Source: Maniola hyperantus (lineage: Eukaryota > Arthropoda > Insecta > Lepidoptera > Nymphalidae). From it: a stretch of DNA of 64,000 nucleotides. The notes beneath the pieces are model-generated. The model made no database searches and was not told the DNA's origin. It saw nothing but the letters and a program-made list of their open reading frames with translations. The position numbers and the translations under genes are program-made. The DNA lies in contig NC_048537.1 in the NCBI RefSeq assembly GCF_902806685.2, forward strand, positions 12,980,720 to 13,044,719, in the 5' to 3' direction. Positions 21,288-33,198 of the stretch are shown one piece after another (the stretch's first letter is position 1; every line of letters starts with the position of its first letter).

Positions 21288-21503
21288 TCCATACTAATAT
21301 TATAAATGCGAAAGTGTGTCTGTCTGTCTGCTAGCTTTTCACGGCTCAACCGTTCAACCGATTTGGATGAAATTTGGTACAGGGGTAGCTTGCATCCCGG
21401 GGAAGGACATACTAGGCTACTTTTTATCCCGGAAAATTGAATAGTTCCCACAGGATTTTTAAAAACCTAAATCCACACGTACGAAGTCGCGGGCATCAGC
21501 TAG
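21288..21503 (+). mobile_element. Helitron-like repeat H1, complete
   Basis: 216 bp starting TCCATACTAATATTATAAATG and ending GCATCAGCTAG. The flanking bases are A (21287) and T (21504), the A/T insertion site of Helitrons. An imperfect GC-rich hairpin (near CACGTACGAAGTCGCGGG) sits just upstream of CTAG. Non-coding and non-autonomous; the class is inferred from ends only. Confidence 0.75.
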
Positions 21504-22704
21504 TTACTAATAAATTGAACTCTAATTCGCATGGTGGCCTAGAGTTTAAATTGCTTAACCTTCCAAAAGCCACTATCTATTAGCAAATAAAATGTACTCA
21601 TATATTTTGAGATTACAGCTATCAAATAGACAGACACACGTTGGACTTCACTTTGTATTTGTATTAATCACTTTTTACGTCGTTTTACGACTTTACATTA
21701 TACTTAGTATTAGGTAATTACTTTTTACATCGTTTTTTATGTTTAATGGGCTTAGTATGAGTTTTAACATCTCATCAATGCGAGCGTCGAAAACCGAAAC
21801 ACTTCGGCATTAAAACTAAATTGACCTTTACTGCCTTGTTTAAAAGCATAAGTCCGTCCATATATTCAGCGCTCTAACCCGTGGTGGTACTGAATTTTTG
21901 ACTTTCATACAAAGATCTTTAGGTCCATTTTACTCTGACGTTATATTGTTTTGACTCTCGAATTCTACCAACGTTTGTGAAATGTGAAATTTCGTACTAA
22001 GCTACTACCCTTCAGTGTGAACTTGGCCTTCGCACTGCCGTGCACAAAATATTGGTGGTATTATTCGCTCAACTTTGTTGTACGCATGTTTACGTAGTTC
22101 TGCATAATTTTTGCAACCTTGATAATTAGACTATTGAAGTCTTCCTATTGTATGCTAAATACTCCACTAGTTACTTCATCTACATTATTAATATTAATTA
22201 CTTCTGTATTACAAAATGCTAAATACTTTACTAGGTAGGTACTTCGTCTATATTATTAATGTTAATTAATGCTGTAATTGTATTACAGAATATTATTCAT
22301 AATTATCTGAATATACAATATATTTATGTAACTTGTGCGTAATTTAAAATTAAGTGTACAAGTGTTAAGTGGTGTGGATGGGGCGCGATATAGAACAGAC
22401 ATAATATTATTATCGTGGTACTAAACTAAAATCTAATTCGGATATTTTATACAATCAATAATTATATACATAAGGTAGATAAATAATATTTTTGAATTGG
22501 TCGAGGAATAAAATAGTTTTAGGACTAATAAATCGATATCTGGCTTAGTTATTCTTTATGCTTTATTGATACAATACATACCCGAGGAGACAATACAGTT
22601 GCCCAATTCATCTCCGTAGGCTACAAAAAAAAAAATTAAATTAACAACACATAAAGACATAATTTACAAAAATAAAACATACTTACTTTATACTAAAATA
22701 GGTA
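21504..22704. other. No gene seen
   Basis: AT-rich. A near-duplicate phrase (TGCTAAATACTCCACTAG / TGCTAAATACTTTACTAG) at about 22152 and 22217. Nothing else. Confidence 0.45.
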
Positions 22705-22901
22705 TCTCTATAATATATAAAAATGAATCGCTGAATGTGTTGCTGATCGCAAATCTCGAGAACAGCTGAACCGATTTCGCCAATTCTTTTTTCATAATAT
22801 TCCTTGAAGTATGGGGATGGTTCTTACGGAGAGAAAAATTTAAAAATAATCCTGAAAAAGAATCGACCGTTAGGCGGTACGAAGTTCGCCGGGGCAGCTA
22901 G
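22705..22901 (+). mobile_element. Helitron-like repeat H2, complete
   Basis: Starts TCTCTATAATATATAAAAATG, with the core phrases CTCGAGAACAGCTGAACCGA and GATGGTTCTTACGGAGAG, and ends GTTCGCCGGGGCAGCTAG. Flanking bases are A (22704) and T (22902). The inverse copy is at 57695-57880. Confidence 0.75.
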
Positions 22902-23074
22902 TTAATTTATAATTAATTGAATTTAAATACTATTATACATCTAGAACAACAATATAATAAATAGGCTTAATACGTTTGTATGAAGAAGCGCGTAAGAACC
23001 ACCTTAGCTTAACTGCACTACCGGACAAAACAAATCCTAGTGAGGCTGCCGCGCTCCTGCCACGTCATGAGTAG

Positions 23075-23270
23075 GGTTCTGCTAACTCAGTGTTCAACAC
23101 TGAATGATAGCCACCAAGCTCATATTATGATATTTATTTTTAGTCCACTGAAGGTTTTCTATGAAGAATTATTTTATTTATCACTCAGTGAAGCAGCAAT
23201 TTAGAACCAACCAATGTCAAATGAGCTCCGTGGCTATCATACAGTGTTGGCCACTGAGTCAGCGAATCAG
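23075..23270. mobile_element. Inverted-repeat element family D
   Basis: Left arm GCTAACTCAGTGTTCAACAC, TGAATGATAGCCACCAAGCTCAT; right arm ATGAGCTCCGTGGCTATCAT, ACAGTGTTGGCCACTGAGTC. About 45 bp of arm surround an AT-rich centre. One arm recurs at 46387-46435. Non-coding. Confidence 0.75.
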
Positions 23271-23654
23271 CCCGCTGTGCTCCTGTTATCATTAAATTGT
23301 TTCTGAATGAAGTGGACTGTACTTACAGCTAAGCGTACCTACCTACTATGTACAATTTAAACCGTAATATCGCGCGATCCTCTCCCCACATCCGCTTGCG
23401 GCTTCAGTGCCTAGGGCTGTCAGCCATTGACTGATTTATTTCATAGGTTAAAATTTTTAATTATAAATAATATTGTAAGAATTCATTACTGAATAAATAA
23501 AGATCTAAAAATCCTATATGACTAACATTTTTAATATGTAGGTAGATATTAGAATTATCTATATTTCTTTGTATAGTGTATTTCTTGTATATATAAAATA
23601 CGGATCCAATTCAAAAATTACGAATCAAAACAACACGAAGAAAAATATATTCTA
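23271..23654. other. No gene seen
   Basis: AT-rich; nothing recognised. Confidence 0.45.
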
Positions 23655-23873
23655 CTAGCTGATGCCCGCGACTCCGTTCGCGTGGATTTACGTTTTTAAA
23701 AATCCCGTGGGAACTCGTTGATTTTCCGGGATAAAAGTTACCCTATGTCACACTCGTCTTTGATTACACCCATGCAAAAAATCACGTCAATCCGTTGTTC
23801 CGTTGCGACGTGATTGAAAGACAAACCAACAAACAAACACACTTTCGCATTTATAATAAGGGTACTGTGGTAC
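23655..23873 (-). mobile_element. Helitron-like repeat H1
   Basis: Starts A|CTAGCTGATGCCCGCGACT (the CTAG end) and runs through CGTGGGAACTCGTTGATTTT, CCATGCAAAAAATCACG and CACACTTTCGCATTTATAAT. Near-complete and non-coding. Confidence 0.75.
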
Positions 23874-25444
23874 TGATTCTATTCTATCCTTCCTCTTTTA
23901 TATAATCGGTATACAAGTTTTACCTCTAAGTACTTTCAGAATTCAGACGTATGTATGTTCCTCATACCCGTACTTGATACGATGTACTTACATGACATGT
24001 CGTATCTCGTATGTATATCGGATATGGTCCATATCCTGGAAAATGTACCGCACTATTTATTTTTTATAAAAACTGTTTTAAATAAAAATGGTAGACATGG
24101 GAAAAGCAATTTCATTTTGAAACATCTCCATTCTCCAATATCCTGAAATCAAATTCAAAATTGGCTTACCTGTGACCTCAGCCTGTGACCCTAAAACTTA
24201 TAACCGTAAAGATGACTTGCTTTACTAAATCTTTCAAAGCTTTTTGATTAATAGACTTTTTTTCAATGTTGTTAACCCTGTGACCCAGTTACAGTGCGCT
24301 GCCAAAAGACGTAACGGCGTCGTCCGACATAACTCATTATTGAATTGGCGAACATTTCTATGGGCTCATGCTAAAGCCCTGGGCAGACACAACGCATGAC
24401 GGCAACGCATGACGTGACGACAACAGTTCAGGAGAACATCGCACTGGACGGGAGACTGTACTGACGCATCACAGCAGCAGCTCATGCTGTGTTCATGCCA
24501 AAAATATTGTCAGCCGCCGACTATTGTAAACATTACACAGTTTACTGCTTTTTCATACATATTCAATTTCACGTTTAGGTACACTAGGCTCACAGTGAGT
24601 CTACTCACAACTGGCGGCGCCTAAAGGCTTTGTTCACACACCGTTTGGTATGAACAAAGCCTTAGCAATAACTACGAGTACAAGAAACTGTATAAAGGAT
24701 ACCATATAACGGAGCACGATGACAATTATTATTAATGACATCTGTGCGGCTACTACGGGCGAATACAGTGTGAACGCCTTCATACAGGGCACATTTTACG
24801 CGTCGTTGGCATCGCCCATTGTGTAACAGGTCTTTATTTCATAGACCAATACGACCAAGAGTGGGTAAAAGGCGCCCTTCTACACATTCACATAAAAAAT
24901 TCAGCATTTCAAGCGAGCGAAATTACTAGCGTGGCCACCAACCATCAAGCCCATTAAGGGGCTTATGGCATCACCAATGGCCTTCAAGTCGAAGGCCATA
25001 TTACTCAGACTTGGGTTTGAACGGCTGCCAACTTAATTAAACCAGTCGAAACGTAAGTTGAACTTGAAATCGGTTCCACGACTTGTATAATATAAGCTAC
25101 TAATAGATTGCGAATTGCGAATCTTCAAGGAACAACGAACGCTTGACGCACACCAGCTTGATTATTATTGCTATATTATTGTGACCAAACGGGCTGGGCA
25201 AAAGCAAAGCTTTAGCAAAGAGAACCATTGGGTATAGCAACTCCCCTGGAGGAGGTGGTCAGTAGTCACGTTAATTTAGTTGCCTTATATAAAAACTCGT
25301 TGGCCGAGTCAACTTGAAAGCAATAAAAAAATAAATCTGCGTGCACCAAAAGGTTGTTGTTTTTTATGATCAGGATGCGATTTATTTAACTTCAAAGCTT
25401 TTTCATGACGTAGCGAATGAAGCAGCGAAGACTAAGACATAGGC
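23874..25444. other. No gene seen; one stem-loop
   Basis: A 13-bp stem AAGGCTTTGTTCA / TGAACAAAGCCTT at 24624-24636 / 24651-24663, and a CAACGCATGAC direct repeat near 24390-24410. No gene supported. Confidence 0.45.
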
Positions 25445-25584
25445 TGAGATCTAGAGAGCGCACTTTGACTTTGTTCAGACTTAAGATTGGGTTAAAACGA
25501 GACAGATTTATGTGAGAGATTTAACTCGTAGTCTCGTTTTAACCCTGTCTTAAGTCTGAGCAAATTCAGAGTGCGCTCTAGATC
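25445..25584 (+). mobile_element. Foldback MITE family B, copy 2
   Basis: GAGATCTAGAGAGCGCACTT at the left mirrors GAGTGCGCTCTAGATC at the right. The arms continue as TTCAGACTTAAG / CTTAAGTCTGAG and AAACGAGACAG / TCTCGTTTTAACC. 140 bp, nearly all paired. Non-coding. Confidence 0.8.
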
Positions 25585-25689
25585 GCGGGTACAAAAACTA
25601 CAAAACATAAACAACCAAATGCCTATAAATAATAAGAAATGAAAGCTTATTTTATTAGGGTAACCAAAATACCTCGGTAATAGTTACCT

Positions 25690-25830
25690 ATTCTGGATGG
25701 CAGATTGTGACTGGCGGAAGCTGTTGGACACGTCAAGAGAATTGCTGTCTAGGGATTTACAAGAGAGACCCATAAGAGACCTATGTTTAGCACTTAGCAG
25801 TCTGTGGACGTTCGACGTATCAGTTCGACG
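25690..25830 (+). pseudogene. Possible RTE LINE tail, very decayed
   Basis: AGAGACCTATGTTTAGCACTTA then TGTGGACGTTCGACGTATCAG loosely follows the RTE tail AGAGGCCTATGTCCAGCAGT...GGACGTCTATCG. Too degraded for certainty. Confidence 0.3.
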
Positions 25831-26360
25831 ACCGTTGCGGCTACAATAATAAAACAAACACTCGTTGAAAATAAATAAATTCTTCATTGAATTAACCCTG
25901 GTAAATACACGATGAAATAAAAATATTAGAAAGGTAAGTATATACCTATATAGGTATTGATTTTAAAAAAAAAATTATGAGATTGCCTATATAAAATTGT
26001 TAGGTATCTTGCAGGGAATCTTTTCAATATTTTTATACTTATGTGTGTTTTAAATAAATACAATTCTCGATAAATCTCCACATATTAAGTACTTTTCGAA
26101 ATCTGACAATTTTATAAACCTGAACCTTTAAAAATACACTCATGGTAAAAACTCAAGCGCTATTATACCGATCGGCGATCACGCACGGACCATTGACGCA
26201 AAAGGCTTAACTCGTCTCGGGGTTCATTGTACGCGAAAGGACTTCCAGTCAAAGTAAAAAGAAAGGCTCTTTCAAGAGGATGATAAGCGGTTTGCTAAAA
26301 TATTTCTTTGGGCCAATTATTCGTTATAACATTACAGAAATGGACGCTGTTATTACATTA
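25831..26360. other. No gene seen
   Basis: AT-rich; nothing recognised. Confidence 0.45.
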
Positions 26361-26574
26361 CTAGCTGATGCCCGCGACTGATCGTCCGCGTGGAATTAGG
26401 TTTTAAAAAAACCCGTGGGAACTCTTTGATTTTCCGGGATAAAAAGTGTCACTCTCCAGGTCTTTATCTATACCCATGCAAAAAGTCACATCAATCCGTT
26501 GCACCGTTGCGACGTGATTGAAGGACAAACCAACAAACAAACACACTTTCGCAATCGCATTTATAATAGGGGTA
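26361..26574 (-). mobile_element. Helitron-like repeat H1
   Basis: Starts CTAGCTGATGCCCGCGACTG and contains AACCCGTGGGAACTCTTTGA, CTCCAGGTCTTTATCTATAC and AACAAACACACTTTCGCAA. Near-complete. Confidence 0.75.
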
Positions 26575-26607
26575 CTGATAATAAGCGTACTGATGTATTG
26601 GATCTAC

Positions 26608-26770
26608 ATATATGATGCTTGCGACTTCTTGCGCGTGGATAGATATAGATTTTAAAAAAAATCAGGGGAAACTCTTTGATTTTCCGGGAGCCTATGCATT
26701 AATAATTTCTATAAGCTATCTCCATTCCAAATTGAAGCCAAATCGTTTCTGACACTGTGGTGTGAAGGAG
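26608..26770 (-). mobile_element. Helitron-like H1 fragment
   Basis: GATGCTTGCGACTTCTTGCG then AACTCTTTGATTTTCCGGGA and GCTATCTCCATTCCAAATT: a second, internally deleted copy directly after the previous one. Confidence 0.55.
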
Positions 26771-27479
26771 TAACATCAAAACTTTCACATTTTATAATAC
26801 TTATTGTAATTATGATAGGATTGTGTAGAAAGATTTGTGTGAATAAGTTATGTAGAGTGCTAAAACTCAGACAAAGATGTTCCTACGTATACAATACAGT
26901 TATACAATTAGCCGAAAATTAAACCATTTCCTCATACTACCTATTTGACAAAGAAAATAAACATACAACACTGTTACGTGACGATTGTATTTAATGACAC
27001 CACGAAGTGCACAGATGGACAGACAAAAGGCCAAAGTCTATAAGTACATATTGTCAATGATCATACCTACCTATAAAATATGTTACGGTCAAAGTGCGCA
27101 CAGTATGCGGAGTCGACATTGTCTGAGCTGAATCGACAGAGTTCCCAAATACCCACCGATATAATAATAATAATTAGTGATTGATTAGGTAAGTATATCG
27201 TAAGAGGTGCACTTTTCGGTAGGTACTTACTGAATGTGCCAGGCTGCTTCTCGTATTATACCAATGATGCTAAATCACCAACAAAGACAAAGGTCATGCA
27301 AACGGCTTCTGCTAATGTTTGATGCGCTAAATGAAGCCCGACCTTTGCTCCTGCAGACGTTGAAACTATAAAATCAGCCAAAGCGTGGAAGTCTCATCCG
27401 ACAGCGTCGGCAAATAAAAGTCCTGATTCACTGACTGTCTCAACAACTCGCAGTCCAATAAATCCTTGGACGTAGACAG
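26771..27479. other. No gene seen
   Basis: 27270-27480 is less AT-rich than its surroundings but shows no conserved frame. Confidence 0.4.
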
Positions 27480-27770
27480 CTGAAATTTTGTCTGGTCTGG
27501 TGAGAGGTTACGGCCGTGGCTAGCGACTTCCCTCTCTGCAAAGACGTGTCGCCAAGCGATTTTACGTTCAGATACGGTGCCCCATAAAACCGATTAATCA
27601 GACGATTCGAAAGCGCTTGTAAAAGTCTACTTAAATAAAAAACATTCTATTAAAACTGCCATCCAGGTTAACCCGCTGACATGTTGGACTGCATCATCAC
27701 CTAAGTCTAACTTGTCATCTAATAAAAAAGAACCTAGGCATCTTCTAGGCAAGACCGTTTAAATCTACTA
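27480..27770 (+). mobile_element. Interspersed repeat (GGTCTGGTGAGAGG family), copy 1
   Basis: GTCTGGTCTGGTGAGAGGTT, ACGGCCGTGGCTAGCGACTT and GCAAAGACGTGTCGCCAAGC match the inverse of 51640-51850. No coding capacity; class unknown. Confidence 0.55.
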
Positions 27771-28694
27771 CTTTATCAATGCTTTCCATCAGGCATGATT
27801 GTCGTCAAACTCAAACCCGCAAAAAAATTTACCCGGGCAGTAAAGACTTTTCACTCCATGCAGACTTTGCCTGTAGCACATTTATGCCTTGTCCAAGTCA
27901 CGGTGACCGCATGAATCGATCACGGTTTCCCTAATTCCGGCCGATAGTGTACTGAACTTTGCTACAATGATAAATTAACATCCCCGCGAACGAGACGTAG
28001 GTACTATTATGTCTTCTTTATTTGTAGCTACCTATATCTACATACTTTTTAAAGCTTTTATTACTACACGCATTTTATTAGCTCGATCATGGACCTAGAA
28101 ATTATCTCAGCTTATTATTTTATTACAATGTTTCTTTGTAAGTGGATATCTATCTAATTCACCCTCCCCCTCCTATTTAATTCGTACCTGAGTAGTATCA
28201 ATTTGGACTTACAACTTTACAGGTCACAATTAATTATTTATTTATTTTTATTTATTAGGAACACAATACATTAATTTAACACAAACTACGACACTTATAA
28301 ACAAACACAGGCTGATAAATGTATCTATAAAATGTGTACACAGCATTTGCAAAATATGTAGACAAATAAAAAGAACTTTACTAACTATTTAACTAAACAA
28401 ATAACTAAGTTACTTAGGAGATGAACCCACCGTAAAATGATAAGAGCTTTTTTTTGAATGCAGTAGCTGAGTCATGAAATATGTCGATGCCCAGGTATCT
28501 TTTTTGATATTTCGTTAAATTTTGCACATATACGCATAATTGGGGCTTGATTTCCTAGATGCGATTTGGTGAAAGGTATAATATGGAAGATTTTTGGGGA
28601 TATAAAACTACGGCAGTGTCTATGTGGAACAAATAAGGATATTCGATTGAGAAGGTTACTACATTTAACTTTATTTCGTAATATTTTTTTATGT
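27771..28694. other. No gene seen
   Basis: AT-rich; (TTTA)n-like run near 28230-28255. No gene. Confidence 0.45.
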
Positions 28695-28800
28695 ATAAAA
28701 CGAAAAGCTGACTGACTAACTGATCTATATCCACGCACAGCTCGTACTACTGGACGGAAGACATCCGCTAAGAAAGGATTTAGGAAATTCAGCTCCTTGT
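28695..28800 (+). mobile_element. Repeat family H3 fragment
   Basis: GACTGACTAACTGATCTATA, CGCACAGCTCGTACTACTGG and ATCCGCTAAGAAAGGATT correspond, inverted, to phrases at 35620-35720 and 55430-55510. Confidence 0.5.
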
Positions 28801-30021
28801 AGCCGGTTCCCTCTTGTCGCTGTCTGAGTAGTAGGTAGTACTATAGTAAGGTAGCTGTGTATATTCTTCTGGCGTAAAGCATTGCTCACATTTCCCCATA
28901 AATATTTATATTTAACGAGTAGAACGGGTCGAATAAGTAAAAAACCTCTTGTCCAATATAAATATTTATTGTTTGTGTACCCTAGTTATTATTACTTACA
29001 TAATATTTATATTAAATAAGTCATTTATTTATATTTATTCTTAAAATAAAACATAGTTTGCCTTCAAATATTTTTAGATGTTTTTGCCTAAACCGGTCAT
29101 TATAATAAATGTTGTACCTAGTACATAGTTTAACAGCCGTAAAAAGATCCATTATGGCTATAATTATGCGTATACATAAAAATAAAACCTGGTAAGTAAG
29201 TATGCAAAAACAACGCACAAAATTTTAATGACACCGAAACATAAGCACATAATAAAATATAATATTAGACACTCTAGGTACTATATATTTTGTGCTCTAG
29301 GTAAGTACCTCTAGATAAGTCTGTTAACTATTGCGCCTACGCCTATTAGATAGATAGTATTAATAAATTATCTCCATAAGTACCTACTTATAGGTACCTA
29401 TATATCTCTACGCACTGATCTGTGGTTCATACTTCATAATGCAAACAATAACACGCGACGCTTACTGCAAGTGGTTCGAAGGTAGCCTTCAGCCTCAAGT
29501 GAACGCTCTAAACCAGCAGATAAAGCAATCAATTTTCTACTTTAAATCCACTTCACATTGAATACATAATCATTTGCAACATTTCTCATTTAGCTACAGT
29601 AGTATTTACTTGGCTAGCTTAGTCTTCTATATGACGATACTATTGTAATTCTTATAGTTCATAGACCTTTGGAAAAATGAAAGTAAATTTCTATTAGTAC
29701 AACTAGCTTAGCTTAATAATGTTATAATCTGACCTGTACAGTCAAACCAGATTTGGTGTAGATTCTATGGTAGGTAGACTTTCGATGTACCTAATCTTTG
29801 ATTAGCCAGGACTAAAAGTAGCCTCTGTGAAAAAATCTATCTCTGTACCAAACGTGAAAATCGGTTAAACGGATGGACCGTGAAAAGGTAGCTGTGAGAT
29901 AAACAAACACTTTGTGCCTTCAAATTGCCTCTTCATATTTGTATGGTCGGTTGCAGGTTGATTAATGAATCTTAATATTTTAAAGATTTGAAGAAGGCTC
30001 ATTTCAATTTACATAATAACT
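28801..30021. other. No gene seen; degenerate H1 piece
   Basis: 29805-29930 has AAAGTAGCCTCTGTGAAAAA, CGGTTAAACGGATGGACCGT and GAAAAGGTAGC, an old reversed H1-like fragment. Otherwise featureless. Confidence 0.4.
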
Positions 30022-30266
30022 AATAGCTGATTTCTCCGCGATTTAGGTTTTTAAAAATCCCGTGGGAACTCTTTGATTTTCCGGGATTAAAAAAAAACAT
30101 ACAGACGAATTGAGAACCTCCTCCTTTTTTTGAAGTCGGTTAAAAAGTAGCCTATGTCACTCTCCAGGTCTTTAACTATACCCATGCAAAAACACGTCGA
30201 TCCATTGCTCCGTTGCAATGTGATTTAAGGACAAACCAACACACTTTCGCATTTACAATATGGATG
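30022..30266 (-). mobile_element. Helitron-like H1 with nested repeat
   Basis: H1 core on both sides (AATCCCGTGGGAACTCTTTG on the left; AAAAGTAGCCTATGTCACTC, CACACTTTCGCATTTACAAT on the right). 30090-30147 is a short foreign repeat (rc: TTAACCGACTTCAAAAAAAG, GAGGAGGTTCTCAATTCGTC) inserted at CCGGGAT. The CTAG end has decayed to ATAG. Confidence 0.75.
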
Positions 30267-30306
30267 ACTAACTTGATTACATAATACACAGTTCAACTAG
30301 CTTAAT

Positions 30307-30486
30307 TACGTGGCAGAAAGTAATGTACATCGGCGATTGGAATGACATTTCGGCTTTGTAGAGCGTTGTCTCTGTCACTCATACCTATATGACGTTGTGT
30401 CTAAATGACAGAGACAATGCTCTACAAATCTACTATCTCCTTCTAAAGGTCGATGTAAGTATATTACTTTCTGCCGTGTACTGTAC
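30307..30486 (+). mobile_element. Foldback MITE family A, copy 2
   Basis: TACGTGGCAGAAAGTAATGT on the left and ATTACTTTCTGCCGTGTACT on the right, with inner arms GTAGAGCGTTGTCTCTGTC / GACAGAGACAATGCTCTAC. Same orientation as 16118-16305. Confidence 0.85.
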
Positions 30487-30750
30487 TTCAGTATATTAGT
30501 ATATAAAGTGAACCATCGAGTTAACTTTATTCTAGAAGTTTGCGGATAACTTTAATACATGGACTCACTGCCCTTGATCATTACCAAGGCGTATATACGA
30601 GTGCATTACAACGGATTTTATCACAAACAGGTTTTGCACTTGATGGCGTTCTCGCTTGATGGTGAGTGATTGATGACTGGTTTTATTGACAACAATTTAC
30701 ATCTGACAATAATCAGTATTCTTAAATATTACCTGACGGTACGTAACTAC
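30487..30750. other. No gene seen
   Basis: Nothing recognised. Confidence 0.4.
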
Positions 30751-30894
30751 TTACGGTCGAAATTAATAAGCTATCCATCCACGATTTACCCTACTAATGA
30801 TATAAATTTGACATAAACTCTATACAAGCTACCACAAATCTCTATCCTTAGTAGGGCAAATCGTGGATAGATAGCTTATTAATTTCGGCCGTTA
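30751..30894. mobile_element. Foldback element, 47-bp arms
   Basis: 30751-30797 (AATTAATAAGCTATCCATCC, ACGATTTACCCTACTAA) pairs with 30848-30894 with about three mismatches around a 50-nt centre. A single copy in this window; it looks like a small MITE, with TTA at both ends as a possible duplicated target. Confidence 0.7.
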
Positions 30895-32124
30895 GTAGGT
30901 AAGTACTTATAATGAGGCGTAAACCTGGATGACGACAGATGTCTTGACATATTTTGACCTAGAACTTGTAATTGGCTTCTATGACCCAGGTAACGGATCG
31001 TTAAACCCTTTACCTTTGCCGTTGGATAACCTTAATCGTTCTTTAATCGTAAACATCTAACTTTAGTCTGGTTTAGTTCAACAGCGATATAAATGTTCGT
31101 TCAACTCAATTTGGTTTCTAACGTATATGACACTAAGTATTTTTGGATTTCCTATTGCTGGTCATATTATGACTTCTTTCTCTTACTCTAGTTAATCAAT
31201 AAAATTCCGCTTGCATGTCCTTTTAAAATATCCTCGAAACACGTTCTCAAGAGCAATTATTTATTTATCACGAAATATTTTATTTTACAGATGTTCCACA
31301 GATTTAAAAAAGGTTTTGTGGAAATAAACAAATAAGTGATATCTACTTAAAAAATCTTATATGAAATAATCAATCGACAACAATCCCACTTCTGATGCTG
31401 CGAATTGTTTATACATATTAAATAACACCCTTCCCGCGTAGTATAATAATGCTTTTGATTGACTTTGATGCAGCTGCCTGCTGGGATATTTGCTGATGTC
31501 CAACTGATGCCAGAATAGACTGCTACTTTACAGTCGTGCGCAAAAGATGCACATCCTATGACCATGGTGCGCCTGGTGACCTGGCCAACGCCAACAGAGT
31601 CAGCATGATAGCCAGCAGGCTCGAGTGCTGTTATAAAAGTTTTCAGCTCGTATAGAAATAGTTCATATTATTGTGATGGTTATGTCCTTCCTATGAGTCT
31701 TTAGATAAACTTTTATTTATTTATTTTATCACGTAACGTAACACGTTGTTACGTAACAAAAAAAACTATTATAGGTACATGTATCACGATAGTTGAAACG
31801 CTAAAAGATATTTTTTATTATATTTTATTATTGTTTTATATTTATTATTATTTTATTAACTAATAAAATATCGAATGTAAGTAGGTACTTATTTCTTATC
31901 TTACTAAGTACCAACCTATACGTAACCAGATCGTTCCAGAAATGATACTGCGAACATGTTAACCACGTGTAGGTAAGTCATTTATGTTAATATTTTCAGA
32001 AGTAAGTAAATGTAATCATAACAAAGGAAACCAGTCACGCGAGGTAATTTTAAAGGTAATTATAAAGATATCTCATTTGATCCAATAAAAACAGTTGGAA
32101 AAATTTAATTGATATACCAATAGC
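30895..32124. other. No gene seen
   Basis: AT-rich; no supported feature. Confidence 0.45.
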
Positions 32125-32284
32125 TATAGTCCGCGACAGGTTGAGATGCCAATCGGGGTAGGAGGCGGGACGCCCCACACACCCGCACATCACCCGCGGT
32201 TGCCCGCACCTGGTAAGCGCGGGGGCTGTGCGGATGTGCGGGACTTTCCCCCCCGATTGCCATCGCGGCCTGTCGCGTACTATA
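32125..32284. mobile_element. GC-rich foldback MITE, copy 2 (family C)
   Basis: TATAGTCCGCGACAGGTTGA at the left, GGCCTGTCGCGTACTATA at the right, 160 bp, GC-rich core (ACACACCCGCACATCACCCG). See 3092-3241. Confidence 0.8.
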
Positions 32285-32304
32285 CATAGGTAGGTACTGA
32301 CTAC

Positions 32305-32482
32305 TGTTATTATTATTATTTAATAAGAATATTAGCCATGTTAAATTACTAATATTCCCCATTCCTCTCCAATTAAGCGTCAGGCTTGTGCTAGGAGTAG
32401 GTACGACAATAGTGCAGCGGGGTTTGAATCGTCGACCTTTCGGTTTTCAGTCCACTCCTATACCGGTTGAGCTATTGAGGCT
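32305..32482 (-). mobile_element. tRNA-derived SINE, second family
   Basis: On the minus strand: head AGCCTCAATAGCTCAACCGG (A box TAGCTCAACCGG), an anticodon-like GACTGAAAACC, B-box-like GACGATTCAAACCCCG, a body GCACTATTGTCGTACCTACT, CCTAGCACAAGCCTGACGC, then GGGAATATTAG and a (TAA)n tail (32305-32322). The GAA at the anticodon position suggests a tRNA-Phe ancestor (inference). Unrelated to the SINE at 8664. Confidence 0.75.
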
Positions 32483-33081
32483 CATTATATTAGAGCCACG
32501 GTGACGGCAGTCTACCACGTATGCCTACAGACTCGACTAGCAATAGATTGACAAAGTCGTAAAGGAGGATTTGATTACTCCACAATTGGTACCTAATTAA
32601 TATCAACGAGATTAGATACCTACTCTCGCTAGTATAACTTTTTGACTAGATAATAATGATCACTTCAGTGAAATAGTAGTTTTATTTTACGTAGGAAAGG
32701 TGGCGGGAAATTCCTCGTTAAACAACGGAATAAAAACTGGTTAATCCGGTCTGAAGTGATGAGCACAGGGGCAGGTCGCTGGCTGCGAACTTCTTCAAAC
32801 TACAGTTATATAAGTAATTAAGTATTGCCAGCGGCATTTGATTGTGCAATAATTATAGCACCGTAACCTCGTAAGCGTCTTGTACTCGAATGGTAGACAA
32901 TTTGCAACAAATATTTTTTATTTGTCCTCGGCTGTGACATAGCTAGCTGGGGCACAGCTGGGGTTATACCTACCTACTAAATTACGTGAAGGCCAAAATA
33001 TGTAATCCAATTACATAATAATTTTTTTGTTAATCCTAGCAGCATGCACAAATTGCACATGACAGTGTTCCATTCAAAATG
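32483..33081. other. No gene seen
   Basis: AT-rich; nothing recognised. Confidence 0.45.
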
Positions 33082-33198
33082 GTGACGGCACACACCCGTA
33101 CGTCACCTGCGCAATCACGCACCGGGTTAGCGTGGGGGCTGTGCGGGTGTGCGGGGCGTCCCCACCCCGATTGCCATCTCGACCTGTCACGTACTATA
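33082..33198. mobile_element. GC-rich foldback MITE, copy 3 (left end missing)
   Basis: ACACACCCGTACGTCACCTG through CCCCGATTGCCATCTCGACC to TACTATA. The first 30-40 bp of the family are absent, so the fold is broken. Confidence 0.75.

Noticed and set aside
32105..32362. 85-codon minus-strand frame
   Set aside because: Runs through a GC-rich MITE and the tail of a SINE.
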